A stretch of 64,000 nt of DNA from Amycolatopsis deserti (GTDB lineage: Bacteria; Actinomycetota; Actinomycetes; Mycobacteriales; Pseudonocardiaceae). A program made the translations under genes and the position numbers. Below the pieces are notes generated by a model that was not told where the DNA came from, did not search any database, and saw only the letters and a list, made by a program, of their open reading frames with translations. Below, piece after piece: positions 44,395 to 53,017 of the stretch. Each line of letters starts with the position of its first letter. The stretch's first letter is position 1. Where the stretch lies: positions 1,674,001-1,738,000 of the forward strand of contig NZ_BNAU01000001.1 of NCBI RefSeq assembly GCF_014653945.1, read 5' to 3'.

Positions 44395-45632
44395 CCCAGC
44401 CAGGCGGCGAAATCGTCGCAGAGTGGCACACCCGCCACGCGCTCGGCGTGCGCGATGAACTCCTCCGTCGTCACGGTGCCGTGCGCGTGCTCGGCCACCC
44501 ACGACCGCAGCAGGCCGAAGAACACCTCATCCCCCACGCGGGCGCGCAGCTCGTGCAGGACCAGCGCCCCGCGCTTGTACACCTGCTCGTCGAACAGGTG
44601 CGCCACCCCGGGGTCGCCGATCGCGACGTCGGTGCCCACGCGGGACCGCCAGTCGCGTGCCAGGGCCTCCGCGGACGCGCCCCCGGCGGCTTCCGACCAC
44701 AGCCACTCCGCGTAGGTCGCGAAGCCCTCGTTGAGCCAGATGTGCCGCCAATCCGCGACGGTGAGGCTGTTGCCGAACCACTGGTGCGCCAGCTCGTGCA
44801 CCACCAGCCGCTCGAACGTGCGGCGCCCGTCCACGTGGTTGGCGCCGAAGATCGCCATCCCCTGCGCCTCGATCGGGTCGTCCAGGTCGTCGTCGGTGAC
44901 CACCACGACGTACTCGCCGAACGGGTACGGCCCGAACCACTCGCTCAGCGCCCGCATCATCTCCGGCTGGCGGCCGAAGTCGTGCGCGGCCGCCGCCCGC
45001 AGCCGTCGCGGCACCCCGAGTCGTTGCGCAGCACCGAGTTCCAGCTCGTCGTACCGTCCGATCTGGACACTCATCAGGTACGGCGCGGTCGGCTCGCGCC
45101 GCTCGAACACCCAGGTCGTCGCGCTGCCCCCGGCCCGCCGGGCGACCAGGTCCCCGGTCACCAGCACCGTGTAGGCCGACGCGGTGGTCAGCGACACCCG
45201 GTAGGACGCCTTGTCGCCGGGCCGGTCGTTGCACGGGAACCAGGACGGCGCCCCGGTCGGCTGGCTCGCCACGAGCGCGCCGTCGGTCAGCTCGTCCCAC
45301 CCGATCTCGCCCCACCGGCTCGCGACCGGACGCGGGTTGCCGGCGTAGCGCACCTCGATCGTGAACTCCCCGCGCACCGGCCGGGCCGGCCGGACGACGA
45401 GCTTGCCGCCGCGGTGGGTGAACTTCGCGGTCCGCCCGTCGACGCGCACGCCCTTGACCGCGAACCCGGCCAGGTCGAGCGGGATCCGGTCCAGCTCCTC
45501 AGCAGCGACCGCGGACAGGGCCGCCCGCGCGCTCAGCCGGTTCGGCCCGATCTTGTAGTCCAGCTCCAGGTCGTAGTGCGTGACCCGGTAGCCGGTGCTG
45601 CCGTGGCCGAGCGTGTAGTCGGCGCGGCTCAC
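44391..45632 (-). CDS. M1-type zinc metallopeptidase, candidate polymer-degrading (Pld-like) enzyme
   Basis: The 413-residue gluzincin has HELAHQWFGN (His279, Glu280, His283) and the third ligand Glu302 in WLNEGFATYAEW, the exact HExxH-x18-E spacing. It keeps the N-terminal beta domain (TGYRVTHYDLELDYKIG) and the catalytic domain but lacks the long C-terminal half of PepN (about 850 residues). The GAMEN exopeptidase motif is replaced by PIEAQGMAIFG. There is no signal peptide. GTG 45632 overlaps the stop of the Pls-type synthetase (GTGA), so the two are made together. By family precedent, Pls synthetases are paired with a zinc peptidase (Pld) that degrades the product and protects the producer. 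Confidence 0.85.
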   Translation of the reverse strand: MSRADYTLGHGSTGYRVTHYDLELDYKIGPNRLSARAALSAVAAEELDRIPLDLAGFAVKGVRVDGRTAKFTHRGGKLVVRPARPVRGEFTIEVRYAGNPRPVASRWGEIGWDELTDGALVASQPTGAPSWFPCNDRPGDKASYRVSLTTASAYTVLVTGDLVARRAGGSATTWVFERREPTAPYLMSVQIGRYDELELGAAQRLGVPRRLRAAAAHDFGRQPEMMRALSEWFGPYPFGEYVVVVTDDDLDDPIEAQGMAIFGANHVDGRRTFERLVVHELAHQWFGNSLTVADWRHIWLNEGFATYAEWLWSEAAGGASAEALARDWRSRVGTDVAIGDPGVAHLFDEQVYKRGALVLHELRARVGDEVFFGLLRSWVAEHAHGTVTTEEFIAHAERVAGVPLCDDFAAWLG

Positions 45633-48600
45633 GCCCGCCACGCCGCGATCGGGTTGCCCAGCCAGCGGCTGTCGGCCGGGACGGCGTCGCCGCGGGTCAC
45701 CAGCGAACCCGGGCCCACGGTGGTGCGCGCGCCGATGCTCGCGCCGGGCAGCACGATCCCGTGCGGGCCGACGGTCGCGCCCTCGGCCACGGTCACCTCG
45801 CTCATGCGCATGATCCGATCATGGAACAGGTGGGTCTGCACGACGCAGCCGCGGTTCACGGTCGCGCCGTCGCCGAGGCGCACCAGATCGGTCTCCGGCA
45901 GCCAGTACGTCTCCAGCCACACCCCGCGGCCGATCTTCGCGCCCATCGTGCGCAGCCAGCACGGCAGCAGCGGCGTGCCCGCGCTCCAGCCCACCAGCCA
46001 CGGCACCACGAGTGTCTCGACGAACGTGTCGGCCAGCTCGGTGCGCCACACGAACGAACTCCACAGCGGGTGGTCCACCGCCCGGAACCGCCCGGTCAGC
46101 GCCCACTTCACCGCCGTGGTCACCGCACCGGCCACCAGCCCGGCGACGACCAGCACGACCGGCGCGGCGAGCGCGGCCACGATCAATCCCGCCGCGGACC
46201 ACACGGCCGTCAGCGCGGCGAGCACCAGCACCGCGAGCGCGACCGCGCACATCACCGGCACGATCCGGCACAGCTCGACCGCGGCCCGCGCGGCCTTCAG
46301 GCGCAGCGGCGGCGCGAACGTGCGGCTCTCGTCAGCCGTCTCCACCGCGCGCCGCAGCGGCATCGGCGGCATCCCCAGGTACGACGAGCCCTTCTTCGCC
46401 TTGCGCGGCGCCGACGACAGCACCCCGACCAGCCCGCGCTTGGGCACCGCCCGCCCGGCCGCGGCCATGCCCGAGTTGCCGAGGAACGCCTGCTTGCCGA
46501 TGCGCGTGGGCGCGACGTGCAGCCAGCCGTGCCCGAGTTCGTAGGTGGCGACCATGGTGTCGTCGGCGAGGAACGCGCCGTCGTCGACCTGCGTCATCCG
46601 CGGCACCGCGAGCACCGTGGAGACCTCGGCGCCGCGCCCGACCTTCGCGCCCAGCAGCCGCAGCCACACCGGCGTGAACAGGCTCGCGTACAGCGGGAAC
46701 AGCACCTGGCGGGCCAGGTCCATCAGCCGCTCGGTGGCCCACACCTGCCAGGCGATCCGGCCGTGCACCGGGTGGTAGCCCTCGTGCAGGCCCAGCCCGA
46801 GCAGCCGCACGGACACCAGCACCAGCAGCGCGTAGGTGCCGAACGCCGCCAGGGTCGCCACCGGCACCGCGAGCAGCGCGGCACCGAGGCTCGGCGAATC
46901 CGCGACCGCGGCACCCAGCACGAGCAGGCCGGGCACGGCGGCGAGCACCGGGAACAGGCCCAGCACGAACGACGCCGCGCCGTAGGTGAAGGCCCAGAAC
47001 CGCGACCGCGGCGGCCGGCTGGACGGCCACCGCAGCGCGCCCTTGCCGTCACGGCGGGCGGGCGAACCGGCCCAGCGCTGACCGGCCGGCACCGCGCCCA
47101 GCACGGTCGACCCGGCCGCGATCTCCGCGCCCTTGCCGATCCGCGCCCCGGGCAGCAGCACGCTGCGCGCGCCGACGCGGGCACCGGCGCCGATGCGGAT
47201 CTTGCCGAGGTGCACGACGTCACCGTCCACCCAGTGCCCGGACAGGTCCACCTCGGGCTCCACGGCCGCCCCGCGGCCCAGCTTGAGCAGGCCGGTGACC
47301 GGCGGCGGGGTGTGCAGGTCGACGTCCTTGCCCACCTTCGCACCCAGCGCGCGGGCGTACAGCGTCATCCAGCTCGCGCCGGAGATCCCGGCCGCACCGG
47401 CGGCCTCGGCGAGCCGTTCGGCCGCCCACAGTCGCAAGTGGACCCGCCCGCCGCGCGGGTGGGTGCCCGGGCGGACCCCGCGCAGCAGCAGCCGGGCACC
47501 GCCCGCCGCGATGGCGATGCGGCCCGGCGGGCTGAACAGCACCAGCCACGCCAGGGCGAGCGACCACCACGGCACGGCCGGCGCCCACGCGGCACCGGTC
47601 ATCGAGAGCACAGTGGACAGTGCGGCGAGCGCGGTCAGCCAGCGCAGGCCGGTCAGGGCGAGCACCGGCACGGCCAGCACGGCCTGGACGGCACCGGCCC
47701 GGCGCGACACCGGGCGGACGTCGCGCCGCCGCGCGGTTTCCCCGTCCAGACCGTCGAGCAACCCGGCGAGCTGTCCCAGCTTCGGGTGGCGGTAGAGGTC
47801 GGCGACCGACACCTGCGGATGCCGGGTGCGGATGCGCGCGACCAGCTGCGCCGCGGTGAGGCTCCCACCGCCGGAGGTGAAGAAGTCCGCGGCCGGATCG
47901 GTCACCGGCACACCGAGGATCTCGGCCCAGCCCTCGGCGAGCCACGACTCCGTGGGCGTCAACGCCGCGGCACTGTCCACTGTGGCCAGCGGCCAGGGCA
48001 GGGCGGCGCGGTCGACCTTGCCGGAGGTGCGGGTCGGCAGGTCGTCCACCACCGCGAGCAGCGGCACCAGCGCGGCGGGCAGCTTCCCGCGGAGCAGAGC
48101 CGACGCCGCGGAGGTGTCGAACTCGCCCTGCGGCACCACGTACCCGACGAGAACCTGGTTGCCGGCCTTGGTGGTGCGGATCGCGGCGGCCGCTCCGGCG
48201 ACCCCGGGCAGGGCCTGCAGCGCGGCATCCACCTCGCCCAGCTCGATGCGGCGGCCACCGAGCTTGACCTGCTCGTCGGCGCGGCCCAGGAAGACCAGCC
48301 CCGCGGGCTCGGCACGCACCAGGTCACCGCTGCGGTAGGCGCGCTCCCAGCCCAGCGCGGGCAGCGGCGCGAACTTCTCGGCGTCCTTCACCGGATCGAG
48401 GTAGCGGGCCAGCCCGGCGCCACCGATCACCAGCTCGCCGGACTCCCCCATCGCCACCGGCTCCCCGGCGGGATCGACGACCACGAGGTCCCAGCCGGCC
48501 AGCGGCAGCCCGATCCGCACCGGGCCCGCACCGGTCAGCGGCGCGGCGCAGGCGACGACGGTGGCTTCGGTGGGGCCGTAGGTGTTCCACACCTCGCGGC

Positions 48601-49477
48601 CCTCGACGGCGACCCGCTCGGCCAGCTCCGACGGGCACGCCTCGCCGCCGAAGATCAGCAGCCGCACGTCCTCCAGCGCCTCCGCCGGCCACAGCGCGGC
48701 CAGCGTCGGCACGGTGGACACGATCGTGATGCGCTGCGCGACCAGCCACGGCCCCAGGTCCACCCCGGTGCGCACGAGCGCGCGCGGAGCCGGCACCAGG
48801 CACGCGCCGTGCCGCCAGGCCAGCCACATCTCCTCGCACGAGGCGTCGAAGGCCACCGACAGCCCGGCCAGCACCCGGTCACCCGCGCCGATCGGCTCCT
48901 CGGTGAGGAACAGCCGGGCCTCGGCGTCGACGAAGGCGGCCGCCGAGCCGTGGCTGACCGCGACGCCCTTGGGTTTGCCGGTCGAGCCGGAGGTGAAGAT
49001 GATCCACGCGTCGTCGTCCGGTGTGGGCGGACCGGTGCGGCGGCCGGGCTCGGCGAGCATGGTCAGCCCGTCGTCCATCAGCACCGCGCACACCCCGGCC
49101 TCGCCGAACACCAGCTCGGCGCGCTCGTCCGGGTCGTCGGCGTCGACCGGCACGTACGCCGCGCCCGCGGCGAGCACACCCAGGATCGCGACGTACAAAT
49201 CCGCCGTGCCGGAGGAGATCCGCACGCCGACGCGGTCACCGCGGCCGACGCCCTCGGCGGCCAGCCGACGGCCCAGCGCCTGCGCCTCCTCCGACAGCCT
49301 GCGGTAGCTCAGGACCCGCTCGCCGTCGTCCAGCGCCGCCGCGTTCGGGTGCCGCGCGGCGGTGCCGGCCAGCACGTCGAGCAGCGTGCGCCGGGCCGCG
49401 GCGGGTCCACCCGGGAACAGGGCCCGCTCCGGGGCCAGCACCCCGGGCAGCATCGGATCGAGAACGGGCGCGCCCAT
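45629..49477 (-). CDS. Pls/PosA-type membrane non-ribosomal peptide synthetase
   Basis: The 1282-residue protein is a single-module synthetase. Adenylation domain (about 30-510): IIFTSGSTGKPKG, NTYGPTEATV, YRSGDL, GRADEQVKLGGRRIELGEV, TRTSGKVDRAALP. Carrier domain: FFTSGGGSLTAAQL with phosphopantetheine Ser539. Then come membrane helices framing three tandem soluble domains, each opening with a near-identical motif: ALGAKVGKDVDLHT (about 711), LLGAKVGRGAEVST (about 940), TMGAKIGRGVWLET (about 1178), with hexapeptide-type repeats. There is no condensation or thioesterase domain. This is the architecture of epsilon-poly-L-lysine synthetase (about 1319 residues), which polymerises one amino acid through isopeptide bonds. 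Specificity residues read by eye are D-A-E-S-I-G-T-V-V-K. ATG 49477 follows GGAAGG; GTG 49486 is possible. Confidence 0.88.
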   Translation of the reverse strand: MGAPVLDPMLPGVLAPERALFPGGPAAARRTLLDVLAGTAARHPNAAALDDGERVLSYRRLSEEAQALGRRLAAEGVGRGDRVGVRISSGTADLYVAILGVLAAGAAYVPVDADDPDERAELVFGEAGVCAVLMDDGLTMLAEPGRRTGPPTPDDDAWIIFTSGSTGKPKGVAVSHGSAAAFVDAEARLFLTEEPIGAGDRVLAGLSVAFDASCEEMWLAWRHGACLVPAPRALVRTGVDLGPWLVAQRITIVSTVPTLAALWPAEALEDVRLLIFGGEACPSELAERVAVEGREVWNTYGPTEATVVACAAPLTGAGPVRIGLPLAGWDLVVVDPAGEPVAMGESGELVIGGAGLARYLDPVKDAEKFAPLPALGWERAYRSGDLVRAEPAGLVFLGRADEQVKLGGRRIELGEVDAALQALPGVAGAAAAIRTTKAGNQVLVGYVVPQGEFDTSAASALLRGKLPAALVPLLAVVDDLPTRTSGKVDRAALPWPLATVDSAAALTPTESWLAEGWAEILGVPVTDPAADFFTSGGGSLTAAQLVARIRTRHPQVSVADLYRHPKLGQLAGLLDGLDGETARRRDVRPVSRRAGAVQAVLAVPVLALTGLRWLTALAALSTVLSMTGAAWAPAVPWWSLALAWLVLFSPPGRIAIAAGGARLLLRGVRPGTHPRGGRVHLRLWAAERLAEAAGAAGISGASWMTLYARALGAKVGKDVDLHTPPPVTGLLKLGRGAAVEPEVDLSGHWVDGDVVHLGKIRIGAGARVGARSVLLPGARIGKGAEIAAGSTVLGAVPAGQRWAGSPARRDGKGALRWPSSRPPRSRFWAFTYGAASFVLGLFPVLAAVPGLLVLGAAVADSPSLGAALLAVPVATLAAFGTYALLVLVSVRLLGLGLHEGYHPVHGRIAWQVWATERLMDLARQVLFPLYASLFTPVWLRLLGAKVGRGAEVSTVLAVPRMTQVDDGAFLADDTMVATYELGHGWLHVAPTRIGKQAFLGNSGMAAAGRAVPKRGLVGVLSSAPRKAKKGSSYLGMPPMPLRRAVETADESRTFAPPLRLKAARAAVELCRIVPVMCAVALAVLVLAALTAVWSAAGLIVAALAAPVVLVVAGLVAGAVTTAVKWALTGRFRAVDHPLWSSFVWRTELADTFVETLVVPWLVGWSAGTPLLPCWLRTMGAKIGRGVWLETYWLPETDLVRLGDGATVNRGCVVQTHLFHDRIMRMSEVTVAEGATVGPHGIVLPGASIGARTTVGPGSLVTRGDAVPADSRWLGNPIAAWRA

Positions 49478-49618
49478 GGAGTTCACCTTCCGCCACCGGC
49501 CGGGCCGGAACTCGCGAAAAGAGTGAGGCGCCCGCGCGGGACGATCACTCTACCCGAGGTGAACACCGGGTGACCGGGCGGTCTCACCGGGGTGTCGCCG
49601 CCGTCACACCTCGTTGCG

Positions 49619-51043
49619 TCACTTGCCCTTCTTGGCAGGCCGCGGCTTCTTTTCCCGCACCCGCACGTTGATCCGCACCGGGCTGCCCTCGAAACCGAAG
49701 CGCTCGCGGAACTTCCGCTCGATGAACCGGCGGTACCCGGCCTCCAGGAAGCCGGTGGTGAACAGCACCAGCGTCGGCGGGCGGATACCGGCCTGCGTCG
49801 CGAACAACACCTTCGGCTGCTTGCCGCCACGCACCGGCGGCGGGGTGGCCGCGATCAGCTCGGACAGCCACGAGTTCAGCTGCCCGGTGGGCACCCGCTG
49901 GTCCCACGACGCGAGCGCGGTGCGCAGCGCCGGCGCGAGCTTGCGCACCGAACGCCCCGTGAGCGCGGAGATGTTGACCCGCTCGGCCCACGTGACGCGC
50001 ACCAGGCCGCGGTCGAGTTCCTTCTCCAGCTGGTGGCGGCGGTCCTCGTCGACGAGGTCCCACTTGTTCAGCGCGAGCACGCACGCCCGGCCGGACTCCA
50101 CCACCGAGGTCAGCACCCGCAGGTCCTGTTCGGACAGCGGCTCGCTGGCGTCCAGCAGGACGATGACGACCTCGGACGAGTCGATGGCCGCCTTGGTGCG
50201 CAGCGACGCGTAGTACTCGGTGCCGCTCGCGGTGTGCACCCGCTTGCGCAGGCCCGCGGTGTCGACGAACCGCCACACCTGGCCGTCCAGCTCGACGAGC
50301 GAGTCGACCGGGTCGACCGTGGTGCCGGCGACGGAGTCCACGACGGACCGCTGCTCGCCGGTGAGCTTGTTGAGCAGGCTGGACTTGCCCACGTTCGGCT
50401 TGCCGACCAGCGCGACGCGGCGCGGACCGGCGACGGCCTCGCGCTCGCGCGGCGCCTCCGGCAGCGCCTTGATGATCGCGTCGAGCAGGTCGCCCGAGCT
50501 GCGGCCGTGCAGCGCGCTCACCGGGTACGGCTCGCCCAGGCCGAGCGACCACAGCGAGGCCACGTCGGACAGCAGCCGCTCGTCGTCGACCTTGTTGGCC
50601 GCCAGCAGCACCGGCCGCTTCGACCGGCGCAGCACCTTCGCCACCGCCTCGTCGGTCGCGGTGGCGCCGACCGAGGCGTCCACCACGACCAGCACCGCGT
50701 CCGCGGTGTTCATCGCCAGCTCGGCCTGTGCGGCGACCGCGGCCTGCAGCCCGGTCGCGCTCGGCTCCCAGCCACCGGTGTCGACCACGGTGAACCGGCG
50801 CCCGGCCCACTGCGCGTCGTAGGCCACCCGGTCCCGGGTCACACCGGGCGTGTCCTGCACGACCGCCTCGCGGCGGCCCAGGATCCGGTTGACCAGGGTG
50901 GACTTGCCCACGTTCGGGCGCCCGACGACGGCCAGCACGGGCTGGCTCAGCTCGGCTTCCTCCTCGGACGCCGCGTCGTCGGCCTGGCTGTCGAGCGCGG
51001 TGAACTCCGCCTCGTCCGACCAGGTCCCGTCAAGCTCCGTCAT
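49619..51043 (-). CDS. der: Ribosome-assembly GTPase Der (EngA)
   Basis: The 474-residue protein has two GTPase domains in tandem and a KH-like C-terminus and is needed for 50S ribosome assembly. First G1 GRPNVGKS (41-48) with DTPGVTRD and NKVD; second G1 GKPNVGKSS (about 218) with NKWD. The C-terminus [29 protein letters not shown] is the KH-like RNA-binding end. An acidic N-terminal extension of about 35 residues ([21 protein letters not shown]) is typical of Actinobacteria. ATG 51043 overlaps the plsC stop; cmk-plsC-der form one unit. About 140 bases separate it from the synthetase gene. Confidence 0.96.
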   Translation of the reverse strand: MTELDGTWSDEAEFTALDSQADDAASEEEAELSQPVLAVVGRPNVGKSTLVNRILGRREAVVQDTPGVTRDRVAYDAQWAGRRFTVVDTGGWEPSATGLQAAVAAQAELAMNTADAVLVVVDASVGATATDEAVAKVLRRSKRPVLLAANKVDDERLLSDVASLWSLGLGEPYPVSALHGRSSGDLLDAIIKALPEAPREREAVAGPRRVALVGKPNVGKSSLLNKLTGEQRSVVDSVAGTTVDPVDSLVELDGQVWRFVDTAGLRKRVHTASGTEYYASLRTKAAIDSSEVVIVLLDASEPLSEQDLRVLTSVVESGRACVLALNKWDLVDEDRRHQLEKELDRGLVRVTWAERVNISALTGRSVRKLAPALRTALASWDQRVPTGQLNSWLSELIAATPPPVRGGKQPKVLFATQAGIRPPTLVLFTTGFLEAGYRRFIERKFRERFGFEGSPVRINVRVREKKPRPAKKGK

Positions 51044-51717
51044 AACTCCGCTTTCTTCCCGCGCACGGGCTCGCCCTGCGCTGCACGCCATTCGTCGAGG
51101 GTGGCGACCAGGCCCGCGAGCTCGTCCCGCAGCCGTTCGGTCGCACTGTCCAGCCCGGCCCGGCCGCGGCCGACCTCGAGCGTGAACGGTTCACCCACCA
51201 GGATGTCGACCCGGGGCCGGAACCGCCGCCCACTGCCTTCGGGACGCCGCGTCCCGCGCACCGCGATCGGCAGGACCACCGCGCCCGAGGCCCGGACCAG
51301 CCACGCCGCGCCGCGTTCGGCGCTGGCCACGTCACCCTCGCCGCGGGTCCCCTCCGGGAACACCGCGACCACTCCGCCGTCTTTGAGCACGTTCGCCGTG
51401 GTCAGCAGGGGCGCCCGGTCCGGTTCACCCCGGCGCACCGGCACCTGGCCGATCCGCCGGAGGAACCACCCGACCGCCCCGGTGAACATCTCCTCCTTGA
51501 CGAGGAACACCGGACGCCGCGGCAACATTCCGAAGATGATCTGCGGTTCGACCATCGAGCTGTGGTTGGCCACCACCAGCACCGGCCCGGTCCGCGGCAC
51601 GCGCTCCAGCCCGCGGATGCGCAGCCGGTAGGCCGGCTTGAACAGGTGCGTCCCGACGAACCGAGCGGCGTCGTGCAGCCGTGCCGACGCGCCCGGCGGC
51701 AGACCGGCAGGGCTCAC
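51040..51717 (-). CDS. plsC: 1-acylglycerol-3-phosphate acyltransferase-like protein
   Basis: The 225-residue protein belongs to the PlsC/LPLAT family, which acylates lysophosphatidic acid at the membrane face. Motif II-like PVRRGE, motif [12 protein letters not shown] and motif [14 protein letters not shown] are present. The catalytic HX4D box is NHSSMVEPQ, that is HX4E (His52, Glu57): Asp is replaced by Glu. GTG 51717 overlaps the cmk stop (GTGA); an earlier in-frame start at 51735 would overlap cmk further. It is an actinobacterial passenger between cmk and der; true activity is uncertain because of the altered box. Confidence 0.85.
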   Translation of the reverse strand: MSPAGLPPGASARLHDAARFVGTHLFKPAYRLRIRGLERVPRTGPVLVVANHSSMVEPQIIFGMLPRRPVFLVKEEMFTGAVGWFLRRIGQVPVRRGEPDRAPLLTTANVLKDGGVVAVFPEGTRGEGDVASAERGAAWLVRASGAVVLPIAVRGTRRPEGSGRRFRPRVDILVGEPFTLEVGRGRAGLDSATERLRDELAGLVATLDEWRAAQGEPVRGKKAEL

Positions 51718-52436
51718 CGCGTGACCTGCGCGCACTCGCCCAGCAGCCCGCGGCGGCCGGCCAGCTCGGACAGGGCGACCAGCACCTGGTCGATGGACAG
51801 CTCGGTGGTGTCCAGGTGCACCGCGTCGTCGGCGGCCTTCAGCGGCGCGACCGCACGGGTCGAGTCGAGCCGGTCCCGCCGGTCGACCGACGCCAGCGCC
51901 TCGGCCTGGCTGCTCTGCCGCCCGGCCGCGGTGTCCTGGGCGCTGCGGCGCGCGGCCCGCACCGCCGGGTCCGCGGTCAGGTAGACCTTGAGCGGCGCGT
52001 CCGGCGCCACGACCGTGCCGATGTCCCGGCCCTCGACGACGATGCCGCCGACCTCGCCGAGCACCTCGCCGATGATCCGCCGCTGCCGGGCCACCAGCAG
52101 CTCACGCACCTCGGGCACCGCCGAAACCGGCGACACGGCGTGGTTGACCTCGGCGCCGCGGATCTCGGCCGCCACGTCCTCACCGGCCAGGTGCACGCTC
52201 GGCGCCGACGGGTCGGTGCCCAGGGTGAAGTCGGTGGTCCGGGCCAGCTCGGCGACCGCCGGGCCGTCCGCCGGGTCGACGCCCGCGCGCAGCACGGCCA
52301 GCGTGACCACCCGGTACATCGCACCGGTGTCCAGGTACCCGGCCGACAGCCGGCCGGCGAGCTTGCGCGCCACCGTGGTCTTCCCGGTTCCCGAAGGTCC
52401 GTCCAGAGCGACCACGCCGCGTAGGGCTCCCGCCAC
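51714..52436 (-). CDS. cmk: (d)CMP kinase
   Basis: The 240-residue P-loop kinase phosphorylates CMP and dCMP. Visible are ALDGPSGTGKTTVARKLA (P-loop about 13-21), the nucleotide-binding YLDTGAMYR, VEGRDIGTVVAPDAPLKVYLTA, and the lid/C-terminal DRRDRLDSTRAVAPLKAADDAVHLDTT. GTG 52436 is preferred because AGGAG sits eight bases upstream and it gives a normal length; ATG 52484 in frame would add 16 residues. It heads cmk-plsC-der and is divergent from the KhtT-like gene. Confidence 0.93.
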   Translation of the reverse strand: MAGALRGVVALDGPSGTGKTTVARKLAGRLSAGYLDTGAMYRVVTLAVLRAGVDPADGPAVAELARTTDFTLGTDPSAPSVHLAGEDVAAEIRGAEVNHAVSPVSAVPEVRELLVARQRRIIGEVLGEVGGIVVEGRDIGTVVAPDAPLKVYLTADPAVRAARRSAQDTAAGRQSSQAEALASVDRRDRLDSTRAVAPLKAADDAVHLDTTELSIDQVLVALSELAGRRGLLGECAQVTR

Positions 52437-52530
52437 CGATGCTCTCCTCGCCGTCTCGATCGGTCCGTACCTGCGGTTCTCCATTGTGCCTGGTCCACCC
52501 GGTGACAGCCGCACCGGTACCGTGGCGGAC

Positions 52531-53013
52531 GTGAACGTGGAAGTAACGCCCTTACCGGGCATCGGCGTGCGGAAGGACTTCGCCACCCGGAACGGCCGCC
52601 GCATCGGGGTGGTCACGCACCGGGACGGGCAGATCGAGCTGATCGTGTCCAAGTCCGACGACCCCGACGCGTGCCTGGCGTCCCTGCCCCTGACCGCCGA
52701 CGAGGCCGGCGCGCTGGCCAACCTGCTCGGCGCCCCGCAACTGGTCGCGCAGCTCACCGAGGAGCACCGCGAGGTCCCCGGCATCAACACCAAGCAGCTG
52801 CCCATCAAGGCCAACTCCCCGTTCGACGGCCGCACCCTCGGCGACACGGCGATGCGGACCCGGACCGGCGTGTCCGTGGTCGCCGTCATGCGCGCCGGCC
52901 AGGTGCACCCCTCCCCCACCCCGGACTTCACGTTCACCGCCGGTGACGTGCTGGTCGCGGTCGGCACGTCGGAAGGCCTGGAGGGCGCCCTCAAGATCCT
53001 GAAGAACGGCTGA
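52531..53013 (+). CDS. khtT: Cation:proton antiporter regulatory subunit (KhtT/TrkA-C type)
   Basis: The 160-residue soluble protein ends in a TrkA-C (RCK-C) domain: LPIKANSPFDGRTLGDTAMRTRTGVSVVAVMR and FTFTAGDVLVAVGTSEGLE. The N-terminal part (VTPLPGIGVRKDFATRNGRRIGVVTHR) is the KhtT-specific domain. In Bacillus, KhtT regulates the K+/H+ antiporter KhtU in response to cyclic di-AMP and pH. The antiporter gene follows 4 bases downstream. GTG 52531 lacks a clear Shine-Dalgarno; GTG 52522 is an alternative. Confidence 0.87.
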   Translation: MNVEVTPLPGIGVRKDFATRNGRRIGVVTHRDGQIELIVSKSDDPDACLASLPLTADEAGALANLLGAPQLVAQLTEEHREVPGINTKQLPIKANSPFDGRTLGDTAMRTRTGVSVVAVMRAGQVHPSPTPDFTFTAGDVLVAVGTSEGLEGALKILKNG

Positions 53014-53017
53014 GCCC

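Noticed and set aside
45761-49573. A 1270-codon open frame on the plus strand across the synthetase gene
   Set aside because: It is antisense to the clearly recognisable Pls-type synthetase, and its translation is rich in His, Gln, Arg and Gly without any domain. Long antisense frames are normal in DNA of this GC content.
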